Below, in pieces: positions 16,897 through 26,173 of a DNA stretch of 64,000 nt; the stretch's first letter is position 1, and each line of letters starts with the position of its first letter. The DNA is taken from assembly GCF_001439925.1 (NCBI RefSeq), contig NZ_LMBV01000009.1, positions 62,001-126,000 of the forward strand, read 5' to 3'. This DNA is from Peribacillus muralis (GTDB taxonomy: Bacteria > Bacillota > Bacilli > Bacillales > DSM-1321). The translations under genes and the position numbers were made by a program. The notes beneath the pieces are model-generated. The model was not told where the DNA came from, did no database searches, and saw only the letters and a list, made by a program, of their open reading frames with translations.

Positions 16897-17829
16897 TCAA
16901 GCGAAGATGGCGCTGATTTCGGCTATTTCATCCATAGTAAGCTCGACTTCCAATGCCTTTAAGTTGCGTGTGACCTGTTCCGGTTTTTTTGCTCCGGGAA
17001 TGAGGACATCGATCGAGTGCCGCGTTAAATACCAAGCTAGGACGACATCGGCGACATCGGCATTCTTCCTGTTTGCGATCGCTCGGACTTCTTCCACTTT
17101 TTGCAGGTTGCTTACAAAGGCCTGTCCTTGAAACAGGTGACTTTTTGCCCGTCCATCCTCGAATGTCGAGTCTTTATTATATTTGCCGCCAAGGAGACCG
17201 GAAGCAAGAGGGAAATAGGGAATGAAAGAGATATTATTTTCGGCTGTATATGGCAGTAAGTCTTGCTCTGCCTCCCGTTTGAATAGGTTGTACTCGGATT
17301 GCAGGACATCGACATAGCCGTCCTTATTCGCTTCTATCAATTGCTCGAACGAAAAGTTGGAAACGCCGATTGCCTTGATTTTCCCTGCATCCCTCAATTC
17401 CTTCAAGGCACCTACAGCTTCATCCTTTGGTGTATCTTCATCAGGGAAATGAATGTAGAATAAGTCAATATAATCGGTTTGAAGCCTTTTTAAGCTCGAT
17501 TCGACGGCACTTTTCAGGAAGTCGGGAGAATTATCAAGGACGACTTTGCCATCGATGAATTTATGAGCTCCTTTAGTGGCAAGGACTACGTTTTCACGTT
17601 TGCCTGTGTCTTTCAGAATTTCTCCGATAAGTTCCTCTGATCGCTCAGGCCCGTAAATGAAAGCTGTGTCCCAAAAGTTAATTCCCTCTTCAAGTGCCGT
17701 TCTTAAGACAACTCTTCCAGTATCCTCGCTTAAATTGGGGAATAGGTTATGTCCGCCAATGGCATTCGTGCCAAGGCCGATCGGATTAACGTATAAGTCT
17801 GTTTTGCCAATACGGATTTGCTTTGACAT
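16897..17829 (-). CDS. Aldo/keto reductase
   Basis: This 310-residue (beta/alpha)8 NADPH-dependent oxidoreductase has the catalytic tetrad in the usual places: Asp in GINFWDTAFIYG, Tyr in the same segment, Lys in VVLATKGA and His in DLFYIHFPD. The cofactor loop is VLIPGAKKPEQVTRNLKA at about residues 272-289. The IKAIGVSNFS motif is diagnostic. Sequence and length resemble the B. subtilis YccK/IolS/YhdN group (AKR11-like). ATG 17829 is preferred: an in-frame ATG 12 bases upstream overlaps the AAGGAGATG binding site. Confidence 0.9.
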   Translation of the reverse strand: MSKQIRIGKTDLYVNPIGLGTNAIGGHNLFPNLSEDTGRVVLRTALEEGINFWDTAFIYGPERSEELIGEILKDTGKRENVVLATKGAHKFIDGKVVLDNSPDFLKSAVESSLKRLQTDYIDLFYIHFPDEDTPKDEAVGALKELRDAGKIKAIGVSNFSFEQLIEANKDGYVDVLQSEYNLFKREAEQDLLPYTAENNISFIPYFPLASGLLGGKYNKDSTFEDGRAKSHLFQGQAFVSNLQKVEEVRAIANRKNADVADVVLAWYLTRHSIDVLIPGAKKPEQVTRNLKALEVELTMDEIAEISAIFA

Positions 17830-18084
17830 ACTGATTATCATCTCCTTTCACTCATCATAACAAAAAGTAGATGGGAATTTCCAAAATAAAGCAATATGAA
17901 GCGCGATAAAAATAAACGATAAAAACAATAGTCGCCTCACTTTTTGCCCTGATGAGCAGGAAAATAGTCACCAGTTGGCGAAATTTCATTTATTCAGGGA
18001 TAAAGGAACCGGAATAACTCCCTATTATCTTTCTAACCGCAACTATATTATAATAGAAGGCAGAACACTAAAGGAGATAACACA

Positions 18085-18258
18085 ATGTCTGATAATAAAA
18101 AGTTAAGCCTGGCGGATGCGGTCAAACAAAAACTGGCTCAAAAGCAAGCAGGTTCAAGTAAAGATAAACTGGAAACCGGCGTAGTGAAGAAAACGAAACA
18201 GCTTAAAAGCCAATTGACTAAAAAGCCGAATAACCAACGTAAGCGTACAGGGGTATAA
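18085..18258 (+). CDS. Small basic protein of unknown function
   Basis: This 57-residue gene has a strong AAAGGAGATAACAC site before ATG 18085 and a TATAAT-like -10 about 35 bases further upstream. The product is hydrophilic and very basic (many Lys and Gln), starts with an amphipathic LADAVKQKLAQKQ helix and ends in an Asn-Gln-Arg-Lys-Arg stretch. It looks like a nucleic-acid-associated or ribosome-associated small protein, but I do not recognise a family. A terminator follows at 18303-18340. Confidence 0.65.
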   Translation: MSDNKKLSLADAVKQKLAQKQAGSSKDKLETGVVKKTKQLKSQLTKKPNNQRKRTGV

Positions 18259-18302
18259 TCCTAATTCGTCAAGGGACAACGACTGTTCGGAGCTTATTAA
18301 AG

Positions 18303-18340
18303 AGCAGTGACCTTTCATGATGAAAAGGTGCTGCTTTTTT
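18303..18340 (+). terminator. Intrinsic terminator
   Basis: AGCAGTGACCTTT and AAAGGTGCTGCT form an interrupted stem followed by six T. Confidence 0.8.
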
Positions 18341-18649
18341 CGTATAAGGAGGAGTAAGGGGCTGGAGAAGGAATTCCAAATAAAACATTTACTCTCGAAT
18401 ATGGAAATGATCTCTTGATAACTGTTTGTTAAAATCATTACAATTCCGTTGGCTTCTGTTTTAAAATTGTAAGAGTGGTGACATCTTGTTACCATATTGT
18501 TTTGTTAAAATAATATTTTAAGGTTTTAACAATAATTTTCTTAACTAAAGGAATGTATAGACCTCTTTGCTCGGGAAGCTTCAGGAAGGCTTAAGCAAAT
18601 CAGTGTTCATCCTTTAATTGAAAATATGAAATATATCGGGGGAATAAAG
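18341..18649 (+). other. Intergenic region before the dynamin-like gene
   Basis: This is about 310 AT-rich bases. They must contain the promoter of the GTPase gene; I see no clear small gene, operator or leader structure. Confidence 0.3.
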
Positions 18650-21391
18650 ATGGACGAACGTCTAATCGAAAAAAAATATTATGAAACGATGATCGAGGAT
18701 GCATCGAAGCATCCAATTCAAGCGTTGGGTGAAATGTTTCTCGTGGAACAAAAAAAGGAAAGAGCGGATTTAACCGCAATCCGGTATGCACAAGGTGAAG
18801 TGTACTTTCAGCACCATGACTATGAAGCAGCCATTTTTAAATGGGAAAACATAGAAGGAGAACTAGGCTCGTGGGCGAAGAAGAATATCGCTGATGCATA
18901 TTTTGAACTGGAAATGTATTCAACGGCAGAAGATATCTATAAATCCGTCGATACGGATGAAGCGGTATTGAAAACGGAAGTTCTTTTGCAATTGTTTTCC
19001 CTTTACATAGTGGAATCAAGAAACGATTTGGCGTCTAAAGTCGTGAAGGAAGCCGTTGAGTTTCAACCAGATTACCCGAATGTTACGGAAATCGCACGTG
19101 CCTTCTTTGAAGAACAAAAGGACTGGAACAGTGCGGTGGTGCTGGCGTCGGATGAAAGTATCCGTACGCAATCCATGGGCTGGTTTGATGTGCTGAAAAC
19201 ATATATCCAGCAGGGTGTTGCTCAATCGATGGCTCCGGATTATTTTTCAACGGTACTAGGTTCGCTATATGTGCTCGACCAGGATCGTTTTGAAAAGATG
19301 ACGGTTACCCTTTGGAAAAATTATAAATATACCGATTCTTATTTCGATTGGCTAAAAGTGATAAATAGCTTGATAGATTCGATTGAATTAAGTCAAGGTG
19401 ACGTATGGGATGAGCTTACCATCCATTACCGGGATGCGTATGCAGGTCTTTTGGAAGGAACACATTTGATTAAGGATCTGAGTCCTGTCGTGCCAAGGCT
19501 GCTGGAAAACTGGCTGAAGATCGCAGATGGGGAGCTTTCTTTATTTGCAGCGGCTTCCGCGTTGTCGTGGAATGAAATTTTTCCAGATACCATCAACGCA
19601 TTGGTCATCCAGGATGCCGAAAGTCTGCTGGCGAAGTCTCCTAAAATGGGAGGCGGGCTCGAAGCGGGTGAAAAACTTTTCAATGCGATAATCCAGTGGG
19701 CTGAAGAGAACGATTTAAAGGTAGGCAATAAGCTGAAGTGGATGGTCGAGGGGCTTAAAGAAACCGGGAACTTCAATCTTCTGCTAGTTGGGAGTGCAGG
19801 CAATGGCAAAACATCCTTCATCCAGTCCATCGTCGGCGAGAGTATTGCCGCCGAAGATCATTCGTCATTGGTCAGTGTTAAAGACGGAGATGATTTGGAA
19901 ATCCTCGAAATCACCGATGCAGAGCGCAAGGCTGTTTTGGAATTGACGGAGTTGGATGAAACTCGCCGCCAGCGTGGGACTATTATCGATGTTACCCTTA
20001 TTAGTGACTATCTGAAGAATAATCGTCTGCGGCTAATGGATACACCGGGATTCAATGGCGAAAAAAGCGTGGAATCGGATTTCCAAAGTTATTTGCATGG
20101 AAGTGATGGCCTGTTGTTCGTCCTTGACGCCCGGGCTCCTTTTACTGGCAGTGAACGAGATCTGTTATTGGAGATTCAAAAGCTAGCTCCGAAGCAGCCA
20201 ATCCATTTCTTATTGAATAAGATGGATACGATATACAGCGATCAAGTGGCAGTAAGGATGGAAGACGAAACGTGGGATAAAGTGAATGCGTACTTCCCGA
20301 ATGCGAAAGTATTTGCTTTCTCCAAGCTATATGATAACAAGCAGCAGTTGAAGGACCTTTCAGCATTCCTTCAGGCGAATTATCAAGATGGCAATTGGAT
20401 GGAGAGAAGATCTGAAAAAATCCTTGTGTTCATTCGCAAAACATTAACTTATCTGTTGGAAAAACGGGCAGCCAACGAGCGGAAATGCGAGCATTCCATC
20501 TCTTGGAATGAACAGATGGAGGTCAAGCTGAACGGTGCGGTCAACCAGCTGGCGGATTTAGAAAAAGAAAAAAGTGAAAATATCGTAAGGGCGTACCGTT
20601 CGCTTAAAGATGAAGTGAAAAATCAGCTGTTTTCTAAAATTCCCGAATTACTGAGGGATTGTTCTAAATCATTAACGGAAAGCAGTGATTTCAGTCAGGT
20701 TCATATCGTGTTAAACCAGGAAATGAATGACCGGATTCAAGATTTCATTTCTGATAAGATCATGCCGCAATATTACCGTTCTCTTCAAGACTGGATTGCT
20801 AGCTCCCAAATGGAATTCTCACAAAGCCAGCAGTTTATGGATGAGATGAGTTCAGGTTTCAATGAATTATACAAAGAAGAACGGATCATGCTTGCCGGGG
20901 ACTTCCGGGTATTGGATGACTGGCGCCGTGATGCGGACCGGATGACTAGCAGCATCCGCATCGAAAACGTCAATATCTTATTGCGCAGGACACCTTCGCA
21001 GCTGCTGCTTAAAGGAGCAGGAAAGCTGTTTGGGGCGATACCGCAAAATAAAGCCAATATGTACAATCGTTATAAGAAATACTTGGAGAGTGAAGATTAC
21101 CTGGATGTAGCGGAGATGATCACGGAACGTTTCCTGACCCAATTCGGATTGTTTGAAAAATCCTTGGATCGGGACATCTCACTTTTCTATCGCAGTTCGT
21201 TTGCCTTACTGCAAAAAACGATAGAGCAAACGCAGACGGAAATTAAAGACTACCAAGCGGCACTAGAGCATATGAAGGAAAATCCGGAAGTTTACCGAGA
21301 TCCTATCACGCTGTTCGAAGTGAAATTAAGACAGTTGGAAAGGCTTGAGAAAATAGAGAAAAAGCGCCTGGCCCAACTGCAAAGAAAATAA
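18650..21391 (+). CDS. Dynamin-like GTPase with helical repeat N-terminus
   Basis: This 913-residue protein starts at ATG 18650 (GGGGGAA site upstream). Residues 1-350 look like TPR-type alpha-helical repeats. A GTPase domain follows: P-loop GSAGNGKTS at about residue 381, switch/G3 DTPGFNG at about 463 and G4 NKMD at about 523. Residues 600-913 are long helices with coiled-coil character, like the stalk/BSE region of bacterial dynamins, ending in a Lys/Arg-rich tail. There is no membrane helix. Bacterial dynamins remodel membranes in fission, repair or phage defence, and which of these applies here cannot be read. It is a single-gene unit, upstream of the SAM-riboswitch operon. Confidence 0.8.
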   Translation: MDERLIEKKYYETMIEDASKHPIQALGEMFLVEQKKERADLTAIRYAQGEVYFQHHDYEAAIFKWENIEGELGSWAKKNIADAYFELEMYSTAEDIYKSVDTDEAVLKTEVLLQLFSLYIVESRNDLASKVVKEAVEFQPDYPNVTEIARAFFEEQKDWNSAVVLASDESIRTQSMGWFDVLKTYIQQGVAQSMAPDYFSTVLGSLYVLDQDRFEKMTVTLWKNYKYTDSYFDWLKVINSLIDSIELSQGDVWDELTIHYRDAYAGLLEGTHLIKDLSPVVPRLLENWLKIADGELSLFAAASALSWNEIFPDTINALVIQDAESLLAKSPKMGGGLEAGEKLFNAIIQWAEENDLKVGNKLKWMVEGLKETGNFNLLLVGSAGNGKTSFIQSIVGESIAAEDHSSLVSVKDGDDLEILEITDAERKAVLELTELDETRRQRGTIIDVTLISDYLKNNRLRLMDTPGFNGEKSVESDFQSYLHGSDGLLFVLDARAPFTGSERDLLLEIQKLAPKQPIHFLLNKMDTIYSDQVAVRMEDETWDKVNAYFPNAKVFAFSKLYDNKQQLKDLSAFLQANYQDGNWMERRSEKILVFIRKTLTYLLEKRAANERKCEHSISWNEQMEVKLNGAVNQLADLEKEKSENIVRAYRSLKDEVKNQLFSKIPELLRDCSKSLTESSDFSQVHIVLNQEMNDRIQDFISDKIMPQYYRSLQDWIASSQMEFSQSQQFMDEMSSGFNELYKEERIMLAGDFRVLDDWRRDADRMTSSIRIENVNILLRRTPSQLLLKGAGKLFGAIPQNKANMYNRYKKYLESEDYLDVAEMITERFLTQFGLFEKSLDRDISLFYRSSFALLQKTIEQTQTEIKDYQAALEHMKENPEVYRDPITLFEVKLRQLERLEKIEKKRLAQLQRK

Positions 21392-21428
21392 ATAGTCATG
21401 ATGAACATTTCAAATTTTCAAAAATCTA

Positions 21429-21457
21429 TTGACTTTACGACTATATCCCGATAAAGT
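21429..21457 (+). promoter_or_regulatory. Candidate SigmaA promoter of the SAM-controlled operon
   Basis: TTGACT at 21429-21434 and TAAAGT at 21452-21457 with a 17-base spacer place the start about 25 bases before the riboswitch. Confidence 0.6.
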
Positions 21458-21484
21458 GTTAATTACGAAAACGTAACACAATAT

Positions 21485-21646
21485 ATCTCTTATCAAGAGT
21501 GGCGGAGGGACTGGCCCTAAGATGCCCAGCAACCGTTCCATTAGGAATTGGTGCTAAATCCTGCAAAACAGAAATGTTTTGACAGATAAGAGAGGGACAA
21601 GTCTGCAAAACAGCTGATTAAACCTCTCTATTACTAGAGAGGTTTT
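21485..21646 (+). promoter_or_regulatory. SAM-I (S-box) riboswitch with terminator
   Basis: The aptamer shows the S-box consensus: P1 strands CTCTTATC (21487-21494) and GATAAGAG (21585-21592), then AGAGTGGCGGAGGGACTGG, GATGCCCAGCAACC and GGTGCTAAATCCTGC. A perfect ten-pair terminator (AACCTCTCTA 21621-21630 / TAGAGAGGTT 21635-21644) with six T follows. AGAGAGG at 21589-21595 in the 3' P1 strand is complementary to CCTCTCT in the terminator, giving the antiterminator. High SAM should therefore terminate transcription before the ABC transporter genes. Confidence 0.96.
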
Positions 21647-21709
21647 TTATTTTACGATTTACACCAACTTAACAGATAAGAATAATTAAATATTAAGGGG
21701 GAAAACAGG

Positions 21710-22822
21710 ATGAGAAAATCTATTAAAGCTGCATTCATTACAGCTATCGCCTCGGCGTTGCTTTTAACCGGGTGCTCTGCAGGACAGAGTTCCACGGAAT
21801 CGAAAAAAGAAGAAAAGGTATCGTTTGAAAATGTTCCTGAAAGATTTGCCGATGGGCAGGGAGCGAAGATTAAAGTGATCCGTAAAATTGGCGGAGACGA
21901 TCATACGGCCCAGTACCTGGCTGGAGCGAAGGAAGAAGGAGAATCGCTCGGGCTACAAGTGGATACATACACTGCCAACGGTGATACGGCCAAGTTCCAT
22001 GATGCGATAGCCCAGGCTATGCAGCAGGATTATGACGGCTATATCATCTCCCATGGGGATGATGCAGCGACAGTCAATGACGTTCAGAAGCTGGTTGATG
22101 CAGGAAAAAGCGTTGTCACCTTCGATTCAATAGGAGATCTATCCAAGATAGACGGTGTGACATTGACTTCACAGGATGATGAGGCGTTGGCAACACTTGC
22201 TTTGGATAAGTTGATAGAAGAACAGAAAGGTAAAGCGGCAATCGCTTATCTGTGGGTGGATGGTTTTCCCCCGATGGTGAGAAGAAATGCCGTCTATCAG
22301 GAAAAATTAAAAGAAAACCCTGGTATAAAAGAAGTCGAAAGGTTTGGGGTGGCATCTGCCGATACATCCGTTCAGACACAAAATGCAGTAGCCGCAATGC
22401 TGAATAAATATCCTAAAGGTAAATTGGATGCCATTTTCGCAACATGGGATGCCTTCGCGATTGGAGCAGCCCGCGCGATTAAAGAAGCTGGCCGGGATGA
22501 AGTAAAGATATACGGAATTGATGTATCCAATGCAGATCTACAGGAAATCCACTCAGCTGATAGTTCATGGTCCTACACGGCCGCAGTCGATCCCAAATTG
22601 ATCGGTGCAGTGAATATGAGGATATTGGCCAAAAAATTAGCGGGCGAGGAAACGCCGCAAACATATGATTTAGAGGCTTCACTTATTTCACAGAAGCAAG
22701 TCCAGTCTTCAAAAGAAGCAGTAAACATGACGAACCTATCAGGCATTGTCGATGGATGGGGCAAATCCAGCGAGTTTGAAGAAGACTGGATGAAAGTCTT
22801 GAAGGCTCATTACAAAAAGTAA
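21710..22822 (+). CDS. Ribose-type ABC transporter substrate-binding lipoprotein
   Basis: This 370-residue lipoprotein has signal MRKSIKAAF… with lipobox LLTGC and lipidated Cys at residue 22. The mature part is a periplasmic-binding-protein-1 (RbsB-like) fold: IISHGDDAATVNDVQKLVDAGK, VVTFDSI, KLDAIFATWDAFAIGAARAI and EVKIYGIDVSN are the typical strands and hinge positions. It should bind a sugar-like molecule outside the cell. Because the operon is under a SAM-I riboswitch, the ligand is expected to feed sulfur or methionine salvage, with methylthioribose the best guess. Confidence 0.9.
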   Translation: MRKSIKAAFITAIASALLLTGCSAGQSSTESKKEEKVSFENVPERFADGQGAKIKVIRKIGGDDHTAQYLAGAKEEGESLGLQVDTYTANGDTAKFHDAIAQAMQQDYDGYIISHGDDAATVNDVQKLVDAGKSVVTFDSIGDLSKIDGVTLTSQDDEALATLALDKLIEEQKGKAAIAYLWVDGFPPMVRRNAVYQEKLKENPGIKEVERFGVASADTSVQTQNAVAAMLNKYPKGKLDAIFATWDAFAIGAARAIKEAGRDEVKIYGIDVSNADLQEIHSADSSWSYTAAVDPKLIGAVNMRILAKKLAGEETPQTYDLEASLISQKQVQSSKEAVNMTNLSGIVDGWGKSSEFEEDWMKVLKAHYKK

Positions 22823-22875
22823 AAAGAGGCACCCTCGTTCTCATGAGGGGGCCGTTCAGGTTGGGGGGGATGGCC

Positions 22876-24378
22876 ATGGGTACACAACTGGAAATGAAGA
22901 AAATATCGATTGAATTTCCCGGGGTAAAGGCGCTTAGCGAAGTGGATTTTTCGGTACGCTCAGGGACAGCACATGCATTGGTCGGTGCAAACGGAGCTGG
23001 GAAATCGACGTTAATGAAAGTTTTATCAGGGGCACATGTTCATTATACAGGTGACATCTACTTGGATGGAACGAAGCGGGAAATCCGTTCACCTAAGGAG
23101 GCGCAGGATCACGGTATCCAAATCGTGCATCAGGAAGTGGATACGGCACTCATCCCTTATTTAACCGTAGGTGAAAATGTAATGTTAAATGAAATGGTCC
23201 AAAATATGGGGAAGAAACAACTAGTAAATTGGAAAGATCTTCACAATGCAGCCAACACTATTCTTAAAGATATGAACATTGAGGTTTCTTCGAAAAAACT
23301 GGTTAAGGACCTCACCTTGGCCCAAAAGCAGATGGTTTTAATAGCAAGGGCCGTTTCGACTCAATGCAAATTATTGATTCTTGATGAACCGACTGCTCCG
23401 TTAAGCCATACGGAGACGACAGAACTTTTTCGGATTGTAAATGAATTAAAGCTAAAGGGCGTGGGAATTATTTTCATCTCCCACCGTCTCCCTGAAATTT
23501 TTGAGATTTGTGAGGAAATTACGGTCATGAGGAATGGTGAGCGAGTCACTTATCGAAAAATGGGTGAAATCACCCAGAATGAAGTGGTTGAGCTCATGCT
23601 TGGAAAAACGATGGATGAACAGTTCCCTGAAGTGAATGCAGCATTTGGTGACGTCGTTCTGGAAGTGAAGGGATTAACAGATGCAGGGAAGATTAAGGAT
23701 GTCAGTCTGCATTTGAAATCAGGAGAGGTAATTGGCTTGGCAGGCTTGGTCGGGGCTGGGAAAACGGAGCTGTGTAAAGTCCTTTTTGGTCATACTTCGA
23801 AACGTGCTGGCGAAGTCATCCTGAATGGGAGAAGCCTTTCCTTGAAATCACCGCATGATGCGGTAAAAAGCGGTTTGGCACTGGTACCGGAGGAACGCAG
23901 GAAAGAAGGAGTCCTTATTCAGGAGTCAGTCACGGCGAACTTGACTTCAGCTAGTATCGGCAAGTTCTGCAAGACCTTCAGTTTCGTGGATCGTAACGCG
24001 GAAAAGGAAGCAGCGAATGAGATGATCGCGAGTCTCGGCATCAAGACCTCCTCGGGTGAAGCAAAAGTGGAAAACCTTTCAGGCGGCAATCAGCAAAAGG
24101 TCGCCATAGGGAAATGGCTGATAGCCGATGCGGATGTATACATATTCGATGAACCGACAAAAGGTGTCGATGTTGGTGCCAAGAAGGATATATTCGACTT
24201 GATTGCGAAGCTTGCCAGCAATGGGAAAGCGATCATATATGCATCCTCCGAGCTTTCCGAAATCATGGGCATAACCAATCGGACATACGTGTTATACGAT
24301 GGAAGAACGGTCATCGAACTACAAACAAACAAAACCAATGAAGAAGAACTATTATTCTATTCAACAGGAGGAAAATAG
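22876..24378 (+). CDS. Ribose-type ABC transporter ATPase (two nucleotide-binding domains)
   Basis: This 500-residue duplicated ATPase is of the RbsA/MglA (CUT2) type. Domain 1 has Walker A GANGAGKST near residue 37 and Walker B LLILDEPTAPLS near 169. Domain 2 has a Walker A variant GLVGAGKTE near residue 292, signature NLSGGNQQK near 399, and Walker B YIFDEPTKGVD. Domain 1 signature LTLAQKQMV is degenerate, as usual for this class. ATG 22876 is chosen because a G-run sits six bases upstream; the earlier ATGs overlap it or lack a site. It ends two bases before the permease gene. Confidence 0.93.
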   Translation: MGTQLEMKKISIEFPGVKALSEVDFSVRSGTAHALVGANGAGKSTLMKVLSGAHVHYTGDIYLDGTKREIRSPKEAQDHGIQIVHQEVDTALIPYLTVGENVMLNEMVQNMGKKQLVNWKDLHNAANTILKDMNIEVSSKKLVKDLTLAQKQMVLIARAVSTQCKLLILDEPTAPLSHTETTELFRIVNELKLKGVGIIFISHRLPEIFEICEEITVMRNGERVTYRKMGEITQNEVVELMLGKTMDEQFPEVNAAFGDVVLEVKGLTDAGKIKDVSLHLKSGEVIGLAGLVGAGKTELCKVLFGHTSKRAGEVILNGRSLSLKSPHDAVKSGLALVPEERRKEGVLIQESVTANLTSASIGKFCKTFSFVDRNAEKEAANEMIASLGIKTSSGEAKVENLSGGNQQKVAIGKWLIADADVYIFDEPTKGVDVGAKKDIFDLIAKLASNGKAIIYASSELSEIMGITNRTYVLYDGRTVIELQTNKTNEEELLFYSTGGK

Positions 24379-24379
24379 G

Positions 24380-25381
24380 ATGAGCACAATCGTTCCTGTT
24401 ACAGCTGACGCAAAAAAGCGAAAGGTGGAGTTGTTCGAGTTTTTCTATAAATACGGCACGATATTGACGATTATCCTTTTGATTGGGGTCTTTGCCGCAT
24501 CCAACCCATCTTTCATTCAAACTAACAACCTGATTAACATCCTGCGCTCGATTTCTATCGTGACCATCATTGCAATCGGCATAACGATATCTTTAACGGT
24601 GGATGGATTCGACCTATCAGTCGGCTCTGTCGCTTCATTGGCCAATGCAATCGTCATTTCGATGTTTGTCTGGTTTTCACAGGATACTCTGATTGCCATA
24701 TTGGCTGCAATCGGCGCCTCACTTGTCGTAGGGGCCTTGAATTCATTCATGATCGTTAAATTGAGAATTCCCGACATGCTGATGACCTTGGCTACGATGT
24801 TCATTATTCAGGGCATTGCCCTAACCTATACAAAAGGAGCGACGGTTTCGCAAAATATGGTCATGCCTGATGGGACATTTGCAACAGGACCGATCAGCCC
24901 GCTTTTCGCCAAAGTAGGCCAAGTACCATGGATTATCTTGATCATGGCAGTCATAGTGTTGGCGACGCATATTTTTTTGACGTATACGAAGCACGGTCGT
25001 TATATGTACATTATTGGGGGAAATAAGGAAGCGGCGAGACTTTCCGGCATATCGGTCAATAAATATAAGGTGCTGGCCTATCTCCTTTCCGCGCTATTCG
25101 CCGCCATCGGAGGGATAGTCCTGGCTTCACGAGTGATGACGTCCGAAATCAATTCAGGGTCACCGTATTTAATGGATGCCGTTGCAGCAGCCTTCATTGG
25201 TTCCTCCGTATTGGGGGTTGGAAAGCCGAATGCTTTCGGAACCTTTGTTGGAGCGGTCCTGATCGGAATCCTTCAAAATGGGCTGATCATGATGTCCGTC
25301 CCGTATTATGCGATGGATATCGTCAAAGGAACAGTGCTGGCCCTTGCGCTTGCAGTTACCTATTATAAACAAAAACAATAA
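24380..25381 (+). CDS. Ribose-type ABC transporter permease
   Basis: This is a 333-residue permease of the RbsC family with eight to ten membrane helices. Landmarks are the DGFDLSVGSVASLANAIV motif at about residues 68-85 and GGNKEAARLSGISVNKYK at about 213-230, the cytosolic loop that contacts the ATPase. AGGAGG at 24366-24371 places the start at ATG 24380; the longer open frame lies inside the ATPase gene. It completes a one-permease CUT2 importer with the two genes before it. Confidence 0.93.
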   Translation: MSTIVPVTADAKKRKVELFEFFYKYGTILTIILLIGVFAASNPSFIQTNNLINILRSISIVTIIAIGITISLTVDGFDLSVGSVASLANAIVISMFVWFSQDTLIAILAAIGASLVVGALNSFMIVKLRIPDMLMTLATMFIIQGIALTYTKGATVSQNMVMPDGTFATGPISPLFAKVGQVPWIILIMAVIVLATHIFLTYTKHGRYMYIIGGNKEAARLSGISVNKYKVLAYLLSALFAAIGGIVLASRVMTSEINSGSPYLMDAVAAAFIGSSVLGVGKPNAFGTFVGAVLIGILQNGLIMMSVPYYAMDIVKGTVLALALAVTYYKQKQ

Positions 25382-25403
25382 AAGTAATCCAAGACGTCAT
25401 AGT

Positions 25404-25437
25404 AAAGCCCCCTTGCCATCCCGAGCAAGGGGGCTTT
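25404..25437 (+). terminator. Terminator of the SAM-controlled transporter operon
   Basis: A perfect 13-bp stem AAAGCCCCCTTGC / GCAAGGGGGCTTT with an eight-base loop lies 22 bases after the permease stop. A near-identical hairpin follows the MFS gene at 44350-44382. Confidence 0.9.
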
Positions 25438-25630
25438 GTTAGTAACTATTACTTCCATATAAGGTAATTGGTGTGATATATATGATAGTATGTTTGCTTG
25501 TAAAATGGTTGATGGTCAAGTTGGTATAAAATCAGGCGGTAACTTAAAGGATTTTCATCATTTCCCGCCAGAAGACCCCTTCCTTTAAAGCATGTGAAGG
25601 GTAAGAAAGCAGAAGGGTGTCATGTCATAA

Positions 25631-25662
25631 AAAAAACAGAACCGATTATACTTCAGGTTCTG
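25631..25662 (-). terminator. Terminator of the minus-strand small gene
   Basis: CAGAACC (25637-25643) pairs with GGTTCTG (25656-25662), followed by a run of T on the minus strand. Confidence 0.8.
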
Positions 25663-25671
25663 TCAATGGTA

Positions 25672-26028
25672 CTATTTGAAATTTCGCACTTCCTGATCGC
25701 CCTCGAATTTATTATCCTTCAATATGCCGATGTCCTCTATATGATTGCGGGCATTTTCATCACCTAATCGATAAATGATGGCATAAAGTTTTTTCATGGC
25801 TGCATCGTATTTATCATTTGCCCGGTCATGATGATAGAGGAGATAGGGAACATGTGAACGTGCATATGTTTCCGAATCATCTTTATGTTGCTCCTCTAAG
25901 CATTGCTTCAATTCCGCCAGTTCCTCATCTGTTGCGTGTATCGTGAAGCTTGGATTTTCTTCAAGTTTTTGTCCGAGTACATCGCCGCTGACCAAATCGA
26001 CGTGATAGGTTTGTCTTTCTTGCATCAT
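25672..26028 (-). CDS. Conserved small soluble protein of unknown function
   Basis: This is a 118-residue acidic, helical protein without signal or membrane segment. The region TDEELAELKQCLEEQHKDD looks like a helical hairpin; a His-rich SHVPYLLYHHDRANDKYDAAM segment follows, then a LYAIIYRLGDENARNHIEDIGIL stretch. Similar short Bacillus proteins are often labelled only as hypothetical. The start is placed at 26028, after AAGGATGATGAG; further Met codons up to 26040 are possible. It is convergent with the ABC operon. Confidence 0.6.
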   Translation of the reverse strand: MMQERQTYHVDLVSGDVLGQKLEENPSFTIHATDEELAELKQCLEEQHKDDSETYARSHVPYLLYHHDRANDKYDAAMKKLYAIIYRLGDENARNHIEDIGILKDNKFEGDQEVRNFK

Positions 26029-26173
26029 TGTGCTCATCATCCTTTCAAGCGTTTATCTATGATGTACCACTATTTGTAAAAGTTAATCATAAAAGTGAAC
26101 ATTTCCGAAAAAAATTAAAGAAAATTCATCCTGATCAATCGTCTATAGATTAATAAAAATGGGGAGTGATACA

